In this document: piece by piece, positions 16,824 to 27,200 of the stretch
Layout: every line of letters starts with the position of its first letter
How positions within the stretch are numbered: the stretch's first letter is position 1
Assembly (NCBI GenBank): GCA_002319075.1
Contig: NVQB01000001.1
Coordinates: forward strand, 3,286,001-3,350,000
DNA length: 64,000 bases
Reading direction: 5' to 3'
DNA from: Sphingobacteriaceae bacterium
GTDB taxonomy: Bacteria; Bacteroidota; Bacteroidia; B-17B0; Aurantibacillaceae
Position numbers and translations under genes: made by a program
The notes under the pieces: generated by a model
What the model saw: only the letters and a program-made list of their open reading frames with translations
Databases searched by the model: none
Told to the model about the DNA's origin: nothing

Positions 16824-16994
16824 ATGTTACGTTATTCAATAATATTTTTAGTGATTGCTTTAATAGCGGCACTATTCGGATTCACTGGAATCGCTGCAGG
16901 CGCAGCAAGTATTGCTAAAGTGCTTTTCTTTATATTCCTCGTATTATTTGTTCTCGCATTGTTAGGCGGAGCATTCTTAGTAAAGAAGAAGTAA
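16824..16994 (+). CDS. DUF1328 family membrane mini-protein
   Basis: 56 aa, read directly from the sequence: [20 protein letters not shown], then [18 protein letters not shown] and [18 protein letters not shown]. This is the DUF1328/YtjA pattern: two membrane helices around a central [11 protein letters not shown] turn and a basic C-terminus. YtjA-like genes are small envelope-stress-associated membrane proteins of unknown action. It stands alone between a TGGCA element and a strong terminator, so it is a separate transcription unit. Short length makes it easy to miss in automatic annotation. Confidence 0.9.
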   Translation: MLRYSIIFLVIALIAALFGFTGIAAGAASIAKVLFFIFLVLFVLALLGGAFLVKKK

Positions 16995-17014
16995 TTTTTA
17001 TTTCTTCTTAGTTT

Positions 17015-17049
17015 AAACGTCTTTGTACTTTGTACAAAGACGTTTTTAT
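17015..17049 (+). terminator. terminator of the DUF1328 gene
   Basis: Perfect 13-bp stem (AAACGTCTTTGTA / TACAAAGACGTTT) with a 5-base loop and T run. Confidence 0.88.
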
Positions 17050-17176
17050 TTTATATCTGTAAGCTTGTTTTGAAAGTTTAACCCCGAGAGAGCAATGAAG
17101 TTAGAGATCGCGGAAAATATGCCCATGCATGCTAAAGTGAACGAAGCGGGTTCACTGGAAAACTATAACTTAATTT

Positions 17177-20100
17177 TTAGACTAGTGGAAGAAAAATAGT
17201 AAAGAGAGCACCCTCATTCTCGCCGGGTTCAGCAGTAATATGGCCATTGTGTGTTTGTAAGATCTTACGGCAAATAGAAAGTCCGATTCCTGTACCCTCA
17301 TATTCGGTTTTACCATGGAGGCGCTGGAAGATTTTAAAAATACGGTCCGCATGTTCCTGGTCAAATCCAATTCCATTATCGATGAATTGGATGTGATGGT
17401 ATTTTTTACTTCCGTCCAGATGAGGATATTGCGCAATCTTTTCTTTTTTTGCAGGGCTTGCTGAAATCTTTATTACAGGCGCAACACCTGGGCGCGTGTA
17501 TTTTAAAGAGTTAGACATAAGATTACTGAAAAGCTGCGTCATTTGTGAGGAAATTGCGTTAACGACAGGCATATCAATTACTTCAATAGAGGCCTCTTTT
17601 TCCTGGATCTGCAATTCAAAATCAACTTCTATTCCTTTAATAATTTTAGATAGGTCTACAGATTCGAAAATGCCTGTTGCCTGCGACAATTGCGAAAAAG
17701 CAAGAACATCGCGAATCAGATTTGACATTCTATCGGTAGAAGTATAAATTTTTGATATGTAATTTTTTGATTTTTCTGAGATTTCGGGAATACTGTGCTC
17801 CAGCATTTGCGTAAACGTACTGATCTTGCGCACAGGTTCTTGCAGATCGTGAGAAGCAATATAGGCGAACTGCTCCAATTCAGAATTAGAGCGTTTTAGT
17901 TGAAGATTCGATTCGTCCAGTTCTTTTGTACGTTCAATCACGGCCGTTTCAATTTGTTTCCGTGTTTCTACCTGGTGCGTAACTTCAATTACTAAAATAA
18001 TAACTTTAGATACTTTATTGTAACTGTCAAAAATGGGTACATAATCAAATGTTGCAAAAATCTTTTCATGAACACCGCGCCGAATGAGCACCATTTCAGC
18101 CTCTTCCGATCTGAATTTTATGCCGGTTTCAAATACTTCTTCTAGCGCAGGGCCATATGTTTCAGCTACTTCCGGAAAAACGTCCCAATAGGTCGCGTCT
18201 TTAAATTGCTCACGTGATTTTCCGGAAATCTGAACAAAGCGTTCATTCACGTCTTCAATCTTCGCTTCTTTTCCTATTACAACAGCAATACCGATGGGAG
18301 CGGCAGTTATTAAATCACGTAATTCTTTTTCTTTGTTTTCTATTTGCTGGCGTGCAAGAACCTGGTCGGTAATTTCTGATGCAGCTGCCATCATACCATA
18401 TATTTCACCGGAAACTTTTCTCAGGACTTTGTAAGTGTATGTATAATAGCCGGTATAAGGCTTCCCGAAGCGCACTAAATCGATCTTTTCTTCTGACTGT
18501 ACAAAAGTTTCTCCAGTAGTAAATACATGGTTCATTCGTTCCTCAAGCACAGATCCGGCAAGTTCGGGAATTGCCTCTACAAATGTTTTTCCTATAATAG
18601 ATTCATCACGTCCCAGAAGCTGTAACATATTTTTATTTACAACAGAAATAGTCAGCTCTTTTCCAGTATATACAATTTTGGCTACCGGAGAGTGATGTAT
18701 CACATCGCGCGAAAACAGTTCACTCTCTTCAATTTTTTTAAGCGTTAAAATATGTTCTGTTATATCTGTGGCATGCACAATTATACCTTTCACTTTTCCA
18801 TCGCTTTTTATGTCGGGTGTGTAAACGATGCTTAGCCACTTATCACCTTCCATTCTTGAAGGAGCATACATTTGATAAGTGACTTGTTCACCTCCGTATG
18901 CCCTTCTTAAATTAGGCCGGGTTTGATCGTAGGCTTTGTCTCCAATAAATTCACGAATGGTCTTTCCAAGTGCACCTTTTGCATCCACGTTAAACCATTT
19001 CATAAAAACGCCGTTGTATGATTGATACCGCTCCTCTTCATCCACATAAAAGATCATGGCAGGCACTGTATCACGCATTAATTGAAGATGCGCTTCACTT
19101 TCCTCAACTTTTTTCCGTGCGGCTACTTGCTGGGTAACATCGGTTGCTACAATCAAAATTCCTGTAATTAGTCCTTCTTCGCGAATGGGTTGATAAGTAA
19201 GATCAACATGAATTTTTTCCAGAACATTATTTCTTAAAAGGGTTGCCCCGACCTCATTTGCTGTGTATGCAACACCGGTTGATAGTACTCCGTTCAGCAG
19301 CTCTTCAAAACCCTGGCCTTTGAGCTCTGGCAAGGCATCGAGCAAAGACTTGCCAATAATGTCGTCAGGCCGGCGACCTACTAACTGGCCATAAAAACGG
19401 TTAGCCATTTTAAACACAAGATTTTCACTGCTTATCCTGGCAATGCCAACAGGCGATTCTTCAAATAGTGAAAGCAGCTCCTGCTGACTTTTTTCGGTTT
19501 TTCTTTTGGCCAGTACTTGTTCTGTAACGTCCACAGCCATATCCATAACACCGTAAATTTCTCCTTTTGTATTACGAACGGCTTTATAAGTAAAGTCAAA
19601 ATAAAAGGGACGAAGTTTTCCATCCACCAACAATTCACAAAACAGACCATTTGCTTCAAATGATTTTCCTGTTGTAAAAACATCATCCAGTAGTTGTAGA
19701 AAAGATTGTTCTTTTAATTCAGGGAGTGCTTCGGCCAACGGCATTCCAATTACTGACTTACCTTTGCCCCAAATCTCTATCATCTTGTCGTTGGCAAGGT
19801 CAATCAACATCTCTTTTCCTACAAACAAGGCAGTAGCAACGGGAGCTTCCTGAATGAGCAGCCGCACTCTTGCTTCAGTTTCCTGCAGTGTTTTGGCCGC
19901 ATTTACTTTATCAGTTGTTTCGAGAACAATGCTTTGCACTCCTCCTACTGTTCCATCTTCCATATAAATAGGAATATAGGAAACATTAAAAAAACATTCT
20001 TCAAAATATCCGTTCTTATCTACCAGGATCTTTGAGTCCTCCATGTAGATTGTCTCGCCACTCATTACTTTTTCAAAAAGTGCTTTTACAACAGGCCATC

Positions 20101-20386
20101 TTTGTGAAGTGTTTTCAACCTTCGCACCCAGTGCGCCCGGATGCCTTGTTTTTCCGAAAGAAGGAATGAATGCGTCGTTGTAGAATTGCACATAGTCTTT
20201 TCCCCACATAATACACATGGCAATGGGTGAGCTAAGCATTAATCTTAAAGCATTTTTTAATTCTGCCGGCCATGTTTCAGGGCTTCCAACCGGAGTGCTG
20301 GACCAATCGAAATTACGAATGAGTTCACCAGTTTCTCCTCCTGCTTTTAGAAATTTAAAGTCTGTATTCTTTTTATTTGAACTCAA
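17177..20386 (-). CDS. large soluble multi-PAS histidine kinase
   Basis: 1069 aa without membrane helices or signal peptide. An N-terminal lead-in (GGETGELIRNFDWSSTPVG) is followed by six PAS/PAC modules of about 125 residues each, the linkers marked by DVTEQV, DVTQQV, DITEHI, EITDQV and EVTHQV. A coiled coil (about 805-835) connects to HisKA (YIASHDLQEPVRK) and HATPase (DNGIGF, GTGIGL). The response regulator at 20397 lies 10 bases upstream in the same operon and is the likely partner. Several PAS modules have near-duplicate wording (VATALFVGKEMLI / AKIVYTGKELTI), which suggests internal duplication. Ligands are unknown. Confidence 0.92.
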   Translation of the reverse strand: MSSNKKNTDFKFLKAGGETGELIRNFDWSSTPVGSPETWPAELKNALRLMLSSPIAMCIMWGKDYVQFYNDAFIPSFGKTRHPGALGAKVENTSQRWPVVKALFEKVMSGETIYMEDSKILVDKNGYFEECFFNVSYIPIYMEDGTVGGVQSIVLETTDKVNAAKTLQETEARVRLLIQEAPVATALFVGKEMLIDLANDKMIEIWGKGKSVIGMPLAEALPELKEQSFLQLLDDVFTTGKSFEANGLFCELLVDGKLRPFYFDFTYKAVRNTKGEIYGVMDMAVDVTEQVLAKRKTEKSQQELLSLFEESPVGIARISSENLVFKMANRFYGQLVGRRPDDIIGKSLLDALPELKGQGFEELLNGVLSTGVAYTANEVGATLLRNNVLEKIHVDLTYQPIREEGLITGILIVATDVTQQVAARKKVEESEAHLQLMRDTVPAMIFYVDEEERYQSYNGVFMKWFNVDAKGALGKTIREFIGDKAYDQTRPNLRRAYGGEQVTYQMYAPSRMEGDKWLSIVYTPDIKSDGKVKGIIVHATDITEHILTLKKIEESELFSRDVIHHSPVAKIVYTGKELTISVVNKNMLQLLGRDESIIGKTFVEAIPELAGSVLEERMNHVFTTGETFVQSEEKIDLVRFGKPYTGYYTYTYKVLRKVSGEIYGMMAAASEITDQVLARQQIENKEKELRDLITAAPIGIAVVIGKEAKIEDVNERFVQISGKSREQFKDATYWDVFPEVAETYGPALEEVFETGIKFRSEEAEMVLIRRGVHEKIFATFDYVPIFDSYNKVSKVIILVIEVTHQVETRKQIETAVIERTKELDESNLQLKRSNSELEQFAYIASHDLQEPVRKISTFTQMLEHSIPEISEKSKNYISKIYTSTDRMSNLIRDVLAFSQLSQATGIFESVDLSKIIKGIEVDFELQIQEKEASIEVIDMPVVNAISSQMTQLFSNLMSNSLKYTRPGVAPVIKISASPAKKEKIAQYPHLDGSKKYHHIQFIDNGIGFDQEHADRIFKIFQRLHGKTEYEGTGIGLSICRKILQTHNGHITAEPGENEGALFTIFLPLV

Positions 20387-20396
20387 AACGAATAAC

Positions 20397-20777
20397 TTAG
20401 TTAATGATGGGTTTAAGAATTTCTACCAGCTGGTCAAAGCGATTAGGTTTTGTTATAAAATCTTTGGCGCCAAGGTCTCTTGTTTCTTTTATTGTTGTAG
20501 GACTAGCAGAGGTAGAAAAAATAATAACCGGAATTTCTTTAAGGGCTTCGGTATTTTTAAGGAGTGTCAAAAATTCACGTCCATTCATAATGGGCATATT
20601 TAAATCAAGAAATATTATGTCGGGATTAAGCTCTTTTGCTTTTAGTTTCTCTAACGCCGTTCTTGCGTTTGTAAAACAAACGCATTGTACCAGATCTGAA
20701 ACTTTGGAAAGCGCATTGGTAAAAATTTCCTGATCTTCTACATCATCGTCTATCAGTAAAATAGTTTGATATTGCAT
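20397..20777 (-). CDS. Rcp1-like single-domain response regulator
   Basis: 126 aa from MQYQTILLIDDDVED; a longer reading upstream adds nine residues that do not fit the fold. Receiver features: IDDDVEDQE, phospho-acceptor Asp in IIFLDLNMPIMNG, VIIFSTS and the Lys in FITKPN. It lacks an output domain. It precedes the six-PAS kinase by 10 bases, the same arrangement as at 27822/24225 and, in reverse order, at 2098/2544. The set shares the LDLNMPxxxGxE receiver subtype. Confidence 0.9.
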   Translation of the reverse strand: MQYQTILLIDDDVEDQEIFTNALSKVSDLVQCVCFTNARTALEKLKAKELNPDIIFLDLNMPIMNGREFLTLLKNTEALKEIPVIIFSTSASPTTIKETRDLGAKDFITKPNRFDQLVEILKPIIN

Positions 20778-20965
20778 ATAGCGAAAGTACCTTTTTTGCC
20801 ACATACTGGCAATAGACAGAATGCAGTAACTCCTGTTAATGGTATACCCTTAACTTTTAAAAAGAGAGAAAGCCAACCAAGATTACAGGTACTTCACTGG
20901 TGAAAGATTTACAATTGTGATCATCAGGTAACCACGATTAATCCACCTTTAAAAATATATAGCAA

Positions 20966-20999
20966 GAAAAAGGTCCTCCGTTTCCGGAAGACCTTTTTA
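20966..20999 (-). terminator. terminator of the 760-aa T9SS protein gene
   Basis: Stem AAAAAGGTC-TCCG / CGGA-GACCTTTTT with one mismatch and loop TTTC, A run on the left side (T run for the leftward transcript). It could serve either direction. Confidence 0.8.
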
Positions 21000-21021
21000 T
21001 AGTAAAGCAGATCTTAATTAA

Positions 21022-23304
21022 TTACTGTTTTACAAAACGTTTAGTTGTTGTTTTATTTTCAGTGATGTTGGTAATTTTTACAAAGTAACAACCAGCACCT
21101 AAAGAAGAAACATCAAATTTATTTACTGAATTTGTAGTGATAGTTGTAAGAAGAGTTCTTCCAGTTACATCAATTAACTCAAATTGGTATTCGTCTGTTG
21201 AACTTGCAACTTTAATATTCAACACATCTTTAGATGGGTTAGGATATAATTCGATGCCAGTTAATTTTGCAACTTCTTTAATACCTACAGTTTGTCCGTT
21301 TTCAACTACGGCAAACGGACTTAATGAAGTTAAACCCATTCTTGATAATTCAAAAGTTCCATTAACACCTGCAGTAGCGCTTGAAGATGCAGTCACATCC
21401 CATGCACCTGAAGTGTAGTGACTAACAAATGCATTAGTTCTATCGAAAGCGTTTAATTCTGATGTTGCTTTCCAACCAAATTTTAAATTAGCATTTACTG
21501 TAGTTACACCAGCACCTTCAACAAACCATTGTCTGTCTACTGCTTTAAGGCTTGCATTGTACATGCTTTGAGCTTTAACGCTAAAGTTACCTGTAGTACC
21601 AGTTGCAGTTTGTTGTACATAAGCTGGAGAATATGCTGCTGTTAAACCTACAGGGAAAGTTACATAAGCACCTGCAGAAGTTACATTTTGAATCAAAACA
21701 CCAGAACCGTTATCAGAAGTTACAATGTATTTAGTATCATCATATCCAGTGATAGAAGCAGATGGCATAATTTCTAAATCACCATTTCCTAATTCTAATT
21801 TTCCTTTTGTAAATTGTAATTCATTATTAATAAACAGTTTTGTTCCAAGAACGATGTTGGTGGTGCCACCAATATTAATAACTAACTTTTTAAGTGTTTG
21901 GTTGCTTGTTGATGCATTATCAAAATACAGCGTGTTTTGTCCCGCAGCAGTTAGGTTTAAATTAAGTTCAGATGTAGCACTTCCAATAAATGTACCGTTA
22001 GCTGAAGTAGCAGTTAAAGCGCTTAAAGTAAGAACCTTCCCGTTAAGATCAAGTTTACCACTTGTTAAGTACAATGTACTGTTAACTGTTGTATTAGAAG
22101 CAAGCATAACTTTATTGGATGCACCTGTAAAATTCACCATAAGTTGATTTAAAGAAGAACCCGAAAGTTCGATCCCAGAAGTGATGTCGCTTGTTCCTGC
22201 ATATTCAACATTGTAAGCCGATGAACCGGTAAATGTACCCGAGTTAGCGGATAAAGTTCCTTTTTGTACATGAATGGTAGAATTTGCTCCTGCCATTAAA
22301 TTACCACCTAGTTCAAGGCTTAAGTTACCTTCCATAAGGTAAAGGTTTGAAGTAACTTGCAAATCAGTTCCTAATTTAACAACACCTGTTGAAGTGCGGT
22401 TGATGGTTAATGCATCAAGAGAAGAACCAGTAGTGAATCTTAAAAAGTTAGTAGTAGAACCAGTTCCTTCAACAATCAGGCTTGAAGAACTAGTACTTGA
22501 AATCATAGCTCCTGAAGAAATTAAAATATCTCCTTTTAGAGTAAGCTTGTTATTGTTAATTTTTAATGTACCATTTGATAAATTAAGATTTCCATTTACC
22601 GTGGTGTTGTTAGCAAGAGTTACACTTTGTGTATTGCTTGACATGTTTAAATAGATATTTTGAACGGTTGCAGAATTTAATTCAACACCTGCCGTTTTAG
22701 AAGATCCTAAATACATCACATTGTAAGCGTTTCCTGAATTAAATACACCAGAGTTAATAACCAAAGCTCCGTTTCTAACTTTTACAGTTGAGCCGGCTGC
22801 CATTGTTAAATTTCCGTTTGTATTTAAACCTAAGTTTCCACTTTCTAATTCAAGTGTATCACTAATGTTAGCTACAGAAGCAAATGCAAGAGTAGAACTA
22901 CCTGATATAAAATTAGCAAGGTGCTTTACATTCATAGTTCCTGCATAAGTAATGGCGCCTAATAAGCTGAAAGTCATTTTTCCGATACTTACAGTACCCG
23001 TTCCTGTAAAATTTCCAGAAGTCATGTGAACACCATTGTTTGTAGTGTTTGTTAGCATTCCGTTCACAGCAAAAGTGTTTAACAAGCCGCTGAAAGTTAC
23101 ATCTGCGTCTAAATTAACAGTGATATTAGCTGGAATGGTGATGTTTTGATTGGAAACTGTTGGACTTGGTGCTGTTCCACCCCATGTTGCAGAATTGCTC
23201 CAGTCGCCTGAAGTTACCGCCGTAAATTGCGCGCTAGCCAGTGTAGTGAAGAAAATTCCCACTGCGAATGCTGTTGTTTTTAAATTGAATAGATTTTTTT
23301 TCAT
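21022..23304 (-). CDS. T9SS type A protein with parallel-beta repeats
   Basis: 760 aa. Signal peptide of about 25 residues (ending ASA). Residues 30-520 are a repetitive beta-solenoid-like region rich in Asn, Thr, Ser and Gly. Recurrent short units combine N-x-T-V-N-G/S-x-L-x-L with S-G-x-L and L-T-L (TVNGNLNLSNGTLKINNNKL, TVNSTLYLTSGKLDLNGKVL), where each block describes a rung set. A beta domain (about 520-670) and the sorting domain (from GIELYPNPSKDVLNIKV) close it. It is likely a surface-exposed adhesin or filament. The promoter region holds a TGGCA element (23357-23372). Confidence 0.9.
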   Translation of the reverse strand: MKKNLFNLKTTAFAVGIFFTTLASAQFTAVTSGDWSNSATWGGTAPSPTVSNQNITIPANITVNLDADVTFSGLLNTFAVNGMLTNTTNNGVHMTSGNFTGTGTVSIGKMTFSLLGAITYAGTMNVKHLANFISGSSTLAFASVANISDTLELESGNLGLNTNGNLTMAAGSTVKVRNGALVINSGVFNSGNAYNVMYLGSSKTAGVELNSATVQNIYLNMSSNTQSVTLANNTTVNGNLNLSNGTLKINNNKLTLKGDILISSGAMISSTSSSSLIVEGTGSTTNFLRFTTGSSLDALTINRTSTGVVKLGTDLQVTSNLYLMEGNLSLELGGNLMAGANSTIHVQKGTLSANSGTFTGSSAYNVEYAGTSDITSGIELSGSSLNQLMVNFTGASNKVMLASNTTVNSTLYLTSGKLDLNGKVLTLSALTATSANGTFIGSATSELNLNLTAAGQNTLYFDNASTSNQTLKKLVINIGGTTNIVLGTKLFINNELQFTKGKLELGNGDLEIMPSASITGYDDTKYIVTSDNGSGVLIQNVTSAGAYVTFPVGLTAAYSPAYVQQTATGTTGNFSVKAQSMYNASLKAVDRQWFVEGAGVTTVNANLKFGWKATSELNAFDRTNAFVSHYTSGAWDVTASSSATAGVNGTFELSRMGLTSLSPFAVVENGQTVGIKEVAKLTGIELYPNPSKDVLNIKVASSTDEYQFELIDVTGRTLLTTITTNSVNKFDVSSLGAGCYFVKITNITENKTTTKRFVKQ

Positions 23305-23356
23305 TTTTGATTAATTTTTAGAATTAGTGTATTACGTTTTTTTATCTCATAGTATT

Positions 23357-23372
23357 TAATAAAATCATGCCA
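23357..23372 (-). promoter_or_regulatory. TGGCA-type element before the beta-repeat protein
   Basis: Minus-strand TGGCATGATTTTATTA, 53 bases before the start codon. The -24 half fits; the -12 half TATTA is weak, as in the element before the hydrolase (TATAA). Confidence 0.3.
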
Positions 23373-23463
23373 TGCCTTATATACCGTGGTTTCCAACGAC
23401 ATATCTTTTAAGTGTGAACATTCTTCCTCAATAACTGGGCAATATTTGTCTGTTAAATAAAAA

Positions 23464-23493
23464 CAAAAAGGCCGCCAGATTCACTGACAGCCT
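23464..23493 (-). terminator. terminator of the 142-aa exported protein gene
   Basis: Minus-strand stem AGGCTGTCAG / CTGGCGGCCT (10 pairs, two of them G-U), 5-base loop, then TTTTTGTTTTT. Confidence 0.75.
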
Positions 23494-23512
23494 ATTGTTT
23501 ACAGAGTTCAAT

Positions 23513-23941
23513 TTATTTTTTGTCGACATTTGTCTTAAGCCCGTAAATTTCTACATGAGCTTTTTCGTCTTTCTTATTAGAGATTGTTTTATAAACAAAA
23601 ACAATTTTTTTGATAGCGCGTTCTCCTCCCTTAATGTCTATTTCTTTCGTTTGTCCCGGGGCCTTCACAGGAAAATTAACACTTACTTTTTGGTTGTCTC
23701 CACTTTCATAAAAGATTTCAATGTCCATTATATTAATGGGAGCATCTTCTACTCTGAAAATTAAGGCAGCAAATCTGTCAGCGCCAATAACGGTAATCTC
23801 GTCACGCTCTTTTGTGAAATCCACGGTGGTTTCACCTATTTTATGCCACCCTTTTTTATCGCTCACTACCATTTTGGTTTGAGCACTTAACTTATTTATC
23901 CCTAACATGGCCAGAAATAAAATAAAAATTACTTTTTTCAT
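23513..23941 (-). CDS. small exported protein, unknown function
   Basis: 142 aa from the Met of MKKVIFILFLAML, which gives a proper signal peptide (ending KLSAQ, about residue 21). Reading from further upstream would place 18 extra residues in front and would run through the TGGCA element. The mature part is a beta-rich domain (KKGWHKIGETTVDF, ADRFAALIFRVEDAPINI), with KAPGQTKEIDIKGGERAIK near the end. I do not recognise a formal family, but similar short exported proteins occur in Bacteroidota. It has its own promoter element and terminator. Confidence 0.75.
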   Translation of the reverse strand: MKKVIFILFLAMLGINKLSAQTKMVVSDKKGWHKIGETTVDFTKERDEITVIGADRFAALIFRVEDAPINIMDIEIFYESGDNQKVSVNFPVKAPGQTKEIDIKGGERAIKKIVFVYKTISNKKDEKAHVEIYGLKTNVDKK

Positions 23942-23978
23942 TTTTTTAAATTTTAATTTGTGAATAGGATAATAATCA

Positions 23979-23994
23979 TGGAAATTCTGTGCCA
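23979..23994 (-). promoter_or_regulatory. sigma-54-like element before the 142-aa exported protein
   Basis: Minus-strand TGGCACAGAATTTCCA; the -24 half TGGCAC is exact and the -12 half TTCC is close to TTGC. It also supports the shorter start of the gene, 38 bases downstream. Confidence 0.45.
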
Positions 23995-24224
23995 CGAGGT
24001 TTTAGTTCAGTAATTTGAATGAATTCGTAACTAGTTTAAGCGAAACATCAAAGTGTTCAAACGTGAGTGTGAAAAAATCTCAGAAAGCGGGGAGCATAGT
24101 TAAAAATGGCGGGCCGGCGTTTTTAATAGCGTCCAGCCGAGCCTTTCTTTTAGACGTTCAGGCATTTGTGCGAAAAAAAACTGCCAGTACTTACAAGGTT
24201 CTTAAGAAACATGGGCTCGCTTAC

Positions 24225-27200
24225 TTAATAGGAAGGAATGTAAATGTCAAACCGGGCACCCTTGTTTATCTCCGCTGTTGCGGTAATAATACCGTTATGG
24301 TTATCTACAATTTTCTTTACGATAGCTAAGCCAATTCCAGTGCCTTTATAGTCGCTTTTTGAGTGCAAACGCTGAAAGACTTCAAAGATTCTTTCCTTGT
24401 ATTGTGGGTCAAAGCCAATCCCATTATCAGACAAACTTAGTTGGCAGTAGTTAAGATGAGGCAAAATTCCCGGAAGAGTGATTTTTGTTCCTTCAACCGT
24501 TTTACTTTCGATTTTAATGTGGCTTGTAACGCCTGATTTTGCAAACTTTATAGAGTTGCCTATCAGATTATGTAAAAGTTGTCTGAATTGAAAAGGAATA
24601 ACATGAGCTTCTGTCATTTTTCCCACTTCAATCACTGTAGCTGTTTCTGAAATTAATTCTCTAAGATCTTGCTGAACTTCTTTAACAATTTCATGGAGAG
24701 GAAGTGTTTTGAAAATCTTTTCTGTTGTATTGGTGCGTGAGTAAGCCAATAAATCTTCAATCAGAGTCTGCATGCGTTTTGCAGCATCCTGCATTCTTTT
24801 AAAATAATCTTTGCCACTTTCAGAAAGGTGTTCGTATTCTTTTTCAAGAATCCTCCCGGCAAAGGTTTGTATCTTGCGAAGGGGTTCCTGCAAATCGTGG
24901 CTTGATACATAGGCAAAGGACTGCAACTCTGCATTCATTTTTTCGAGATCGCGGTTTTTTTCTTCAAGTTCCGACGTGCGCTCCTGTATTTGTTTTTCTA
25001 ACTCACCTGAAAAATCTTTTTGATCCTGGATATCTGTACTGGTGCCTACCCACATTTGAATAACTCCCTCGCTGTTCTTTTGAGGAATGGCTCTGCTTAG
25101 CTGCCAGCGGTATATCCCATCATGTCTTTTAAAACGATGCTCCAATAAAAAGTCATCGCCATTGTCGATGGCTTTGGCCCAAAGCAGTATGTTTTTTTGC
25201 CTGTCATCGGGATGTACAATTTGAAGCCAGCCATTTGTTGCAACTTCTTCGGCACTTAAACCCGAATAATCGTAAACAGATCGGTTAAAATAATTCAGAT
25301 TTCCTTCCGGATCAGAAGTCCATATATGTTGAGGCATAGAATCTGCGAGCAGGCGGAATTTCTGTTCGCGCTCCTCAAGCTGCTGCTGGTATTTTTTTTC
25401 TTCGGTAATGTCGCGAAGGGTTCCAATGAGTTTGAAAGGTTTATGCTCATTATCATAAAAAACCTTCCCCCTCCCTTCAATCCAGTGAATCGAGCCGTCG
25501 CTCCAGATAATGCGTGAAATATATTGCAGTGCCCCACTACGATAGGCTTCTTTGAATGCTTCTGTGCGAATGGGTAAATCATCGGGATGGAGTCGCTGCA
25601 AAATTTCGGAATGTGTGATTTTAGCGCCTTGTTTAAATCCTAAAATTTCAAGGTAGCGTTCTGAGTAACTTACTTCCGAAGTCTGAACATTCAATTCCCA
25701 GGTAGCAAGATCACTCGCAGCTACAACAATGCTTAAACGTTCCTCATTGTATTTAAGATGTTCACCAGAAATAACACGCTCGTGAATGTCCATACAGGCT
25801 CCTATGTAACCCATAAATTCTTCGCCGATAAATCTTGGAACTCCAGAGTCTGAGATCCACCTGTATTCTCCGTCGTGTCGTCTCAAACGGTATTCTATAT
25901 AAAATGCTTCCCGTTTGCTAAAGGCTGAAAGAAAAGCAGAATTACACCGCTCACGGTCTTCAGTATGAATACCGCTTGTCCAGCCTGTTCCGCTTTCTTC
26001 TGCAACCGTTCTTCCGGTAAACGTTAGCCAGGCTTTATTAAAGAAATAACAGTAGTTGGTTACGTCCGACATCCAGATGAGTACAGGAGCACTATCGGCA
26101 ATATGTTTGAATCTTATTTCGCTCTCTTCTACTTTCTGGCGGGCTTCTACTTTTTCCGTCACATTGTTAACCGTTATCATAATGCCGGAAACATTGCCCT
26201 CAGCTTCAAATAATGGAGCGTACTCAAAGTCCAGGTAAAACTTCTTCAGTCCATCATTGCCCTGAACAAATGCAACAGATTCTGTTTCACGATGAATTAT
26301 ACCACTGCTATAAACCTTGTTCAATAGTTCAGGGTACTTTTGTTCTATTAATTCAGGGAAAACCTCCAAAGCTTTCTTGCCAAAAACTTCATCTGGTTTT
26401 TTTCTCCACATCAATTCAATCATGGCTGTATTTGCCATTTCTATAACATAGTCCTTCCCCCTGAAAATTGCCATAGGAACTGGAGATTGCATAACAAGCT
26501 TTCTGAATTGCCGTTCGCTTTCCGCAAGTGCATGCTTCGCCTTTACCGATTCCGTTACTTCGTTAGCTACTACAATAATTCCCGTGATGGTACCATGCTC
26601 TTCTGTTAATGGATAATAAACAAAATTAAAATAGGTGAGCTCGGGTATATTATTTCTGTTTAATGTAATTGGAAATTCATTTCCATAATAAGGGATGCCG
26701 GTTTTATATACATTTTTCAGTAGGGGGCGCACAATATCGCGAACCTCTGGCAGGGCTTCAAATAGAGTTTTGCCAACAAACTCATGCTCTTTTTTTCTTA
26801 CCACGTTCAGGTAAGTTGCGTTAGCCATCTCCACGAAAAATTCAGGACCACGAAAAATAGATATTCCAATGGGTGCCTGTTCAACAATATTTCTAAAGTG
26901 TTTTTCGCTGGTTTCTAGTTTCTCGCGTGCTTTGGTTTGAGAGGTTATATCTTCAAGAATGCCACTGAAGCGATAAGCTTTATTATCGTTAAACAGCGCT
27001 TTGCCCTTGGCCAAAACTTTCCGTTCCGACCCATAAAAGGGATTCATAATACTGTAAGAGATCTCGTATTTTCCATCAGATCCTGGCATTAAAGCCGTCT
27101 GGATGGCATCAACAACTTTTTGGCGGTCTCTTTCAACAATATGGTTTAAGGCCAGCGACAGTTCAATCTCATTTTCAGGTTTTAGACCAAACCATTCTTT

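Noticed and set aside
17095-17199. 34-codon frame (MKLEIAENMPMHAKVNEAGS...) after the DUF1328 terminator
   Set aside because: It runs antisense into the end of the six-PAS kinase, has no recognisable features and no clear promoter. Possibly random; not annotated.
24015-24329. 104-codon open frame on the plus strand near the end of the seven-PAS kinase
   Set aside because: It overlaps the 3' end of the kinase gene in antisense by about 100 bases, has no family likeness, no signal peptide and no promoter or start context. I take it as chance.
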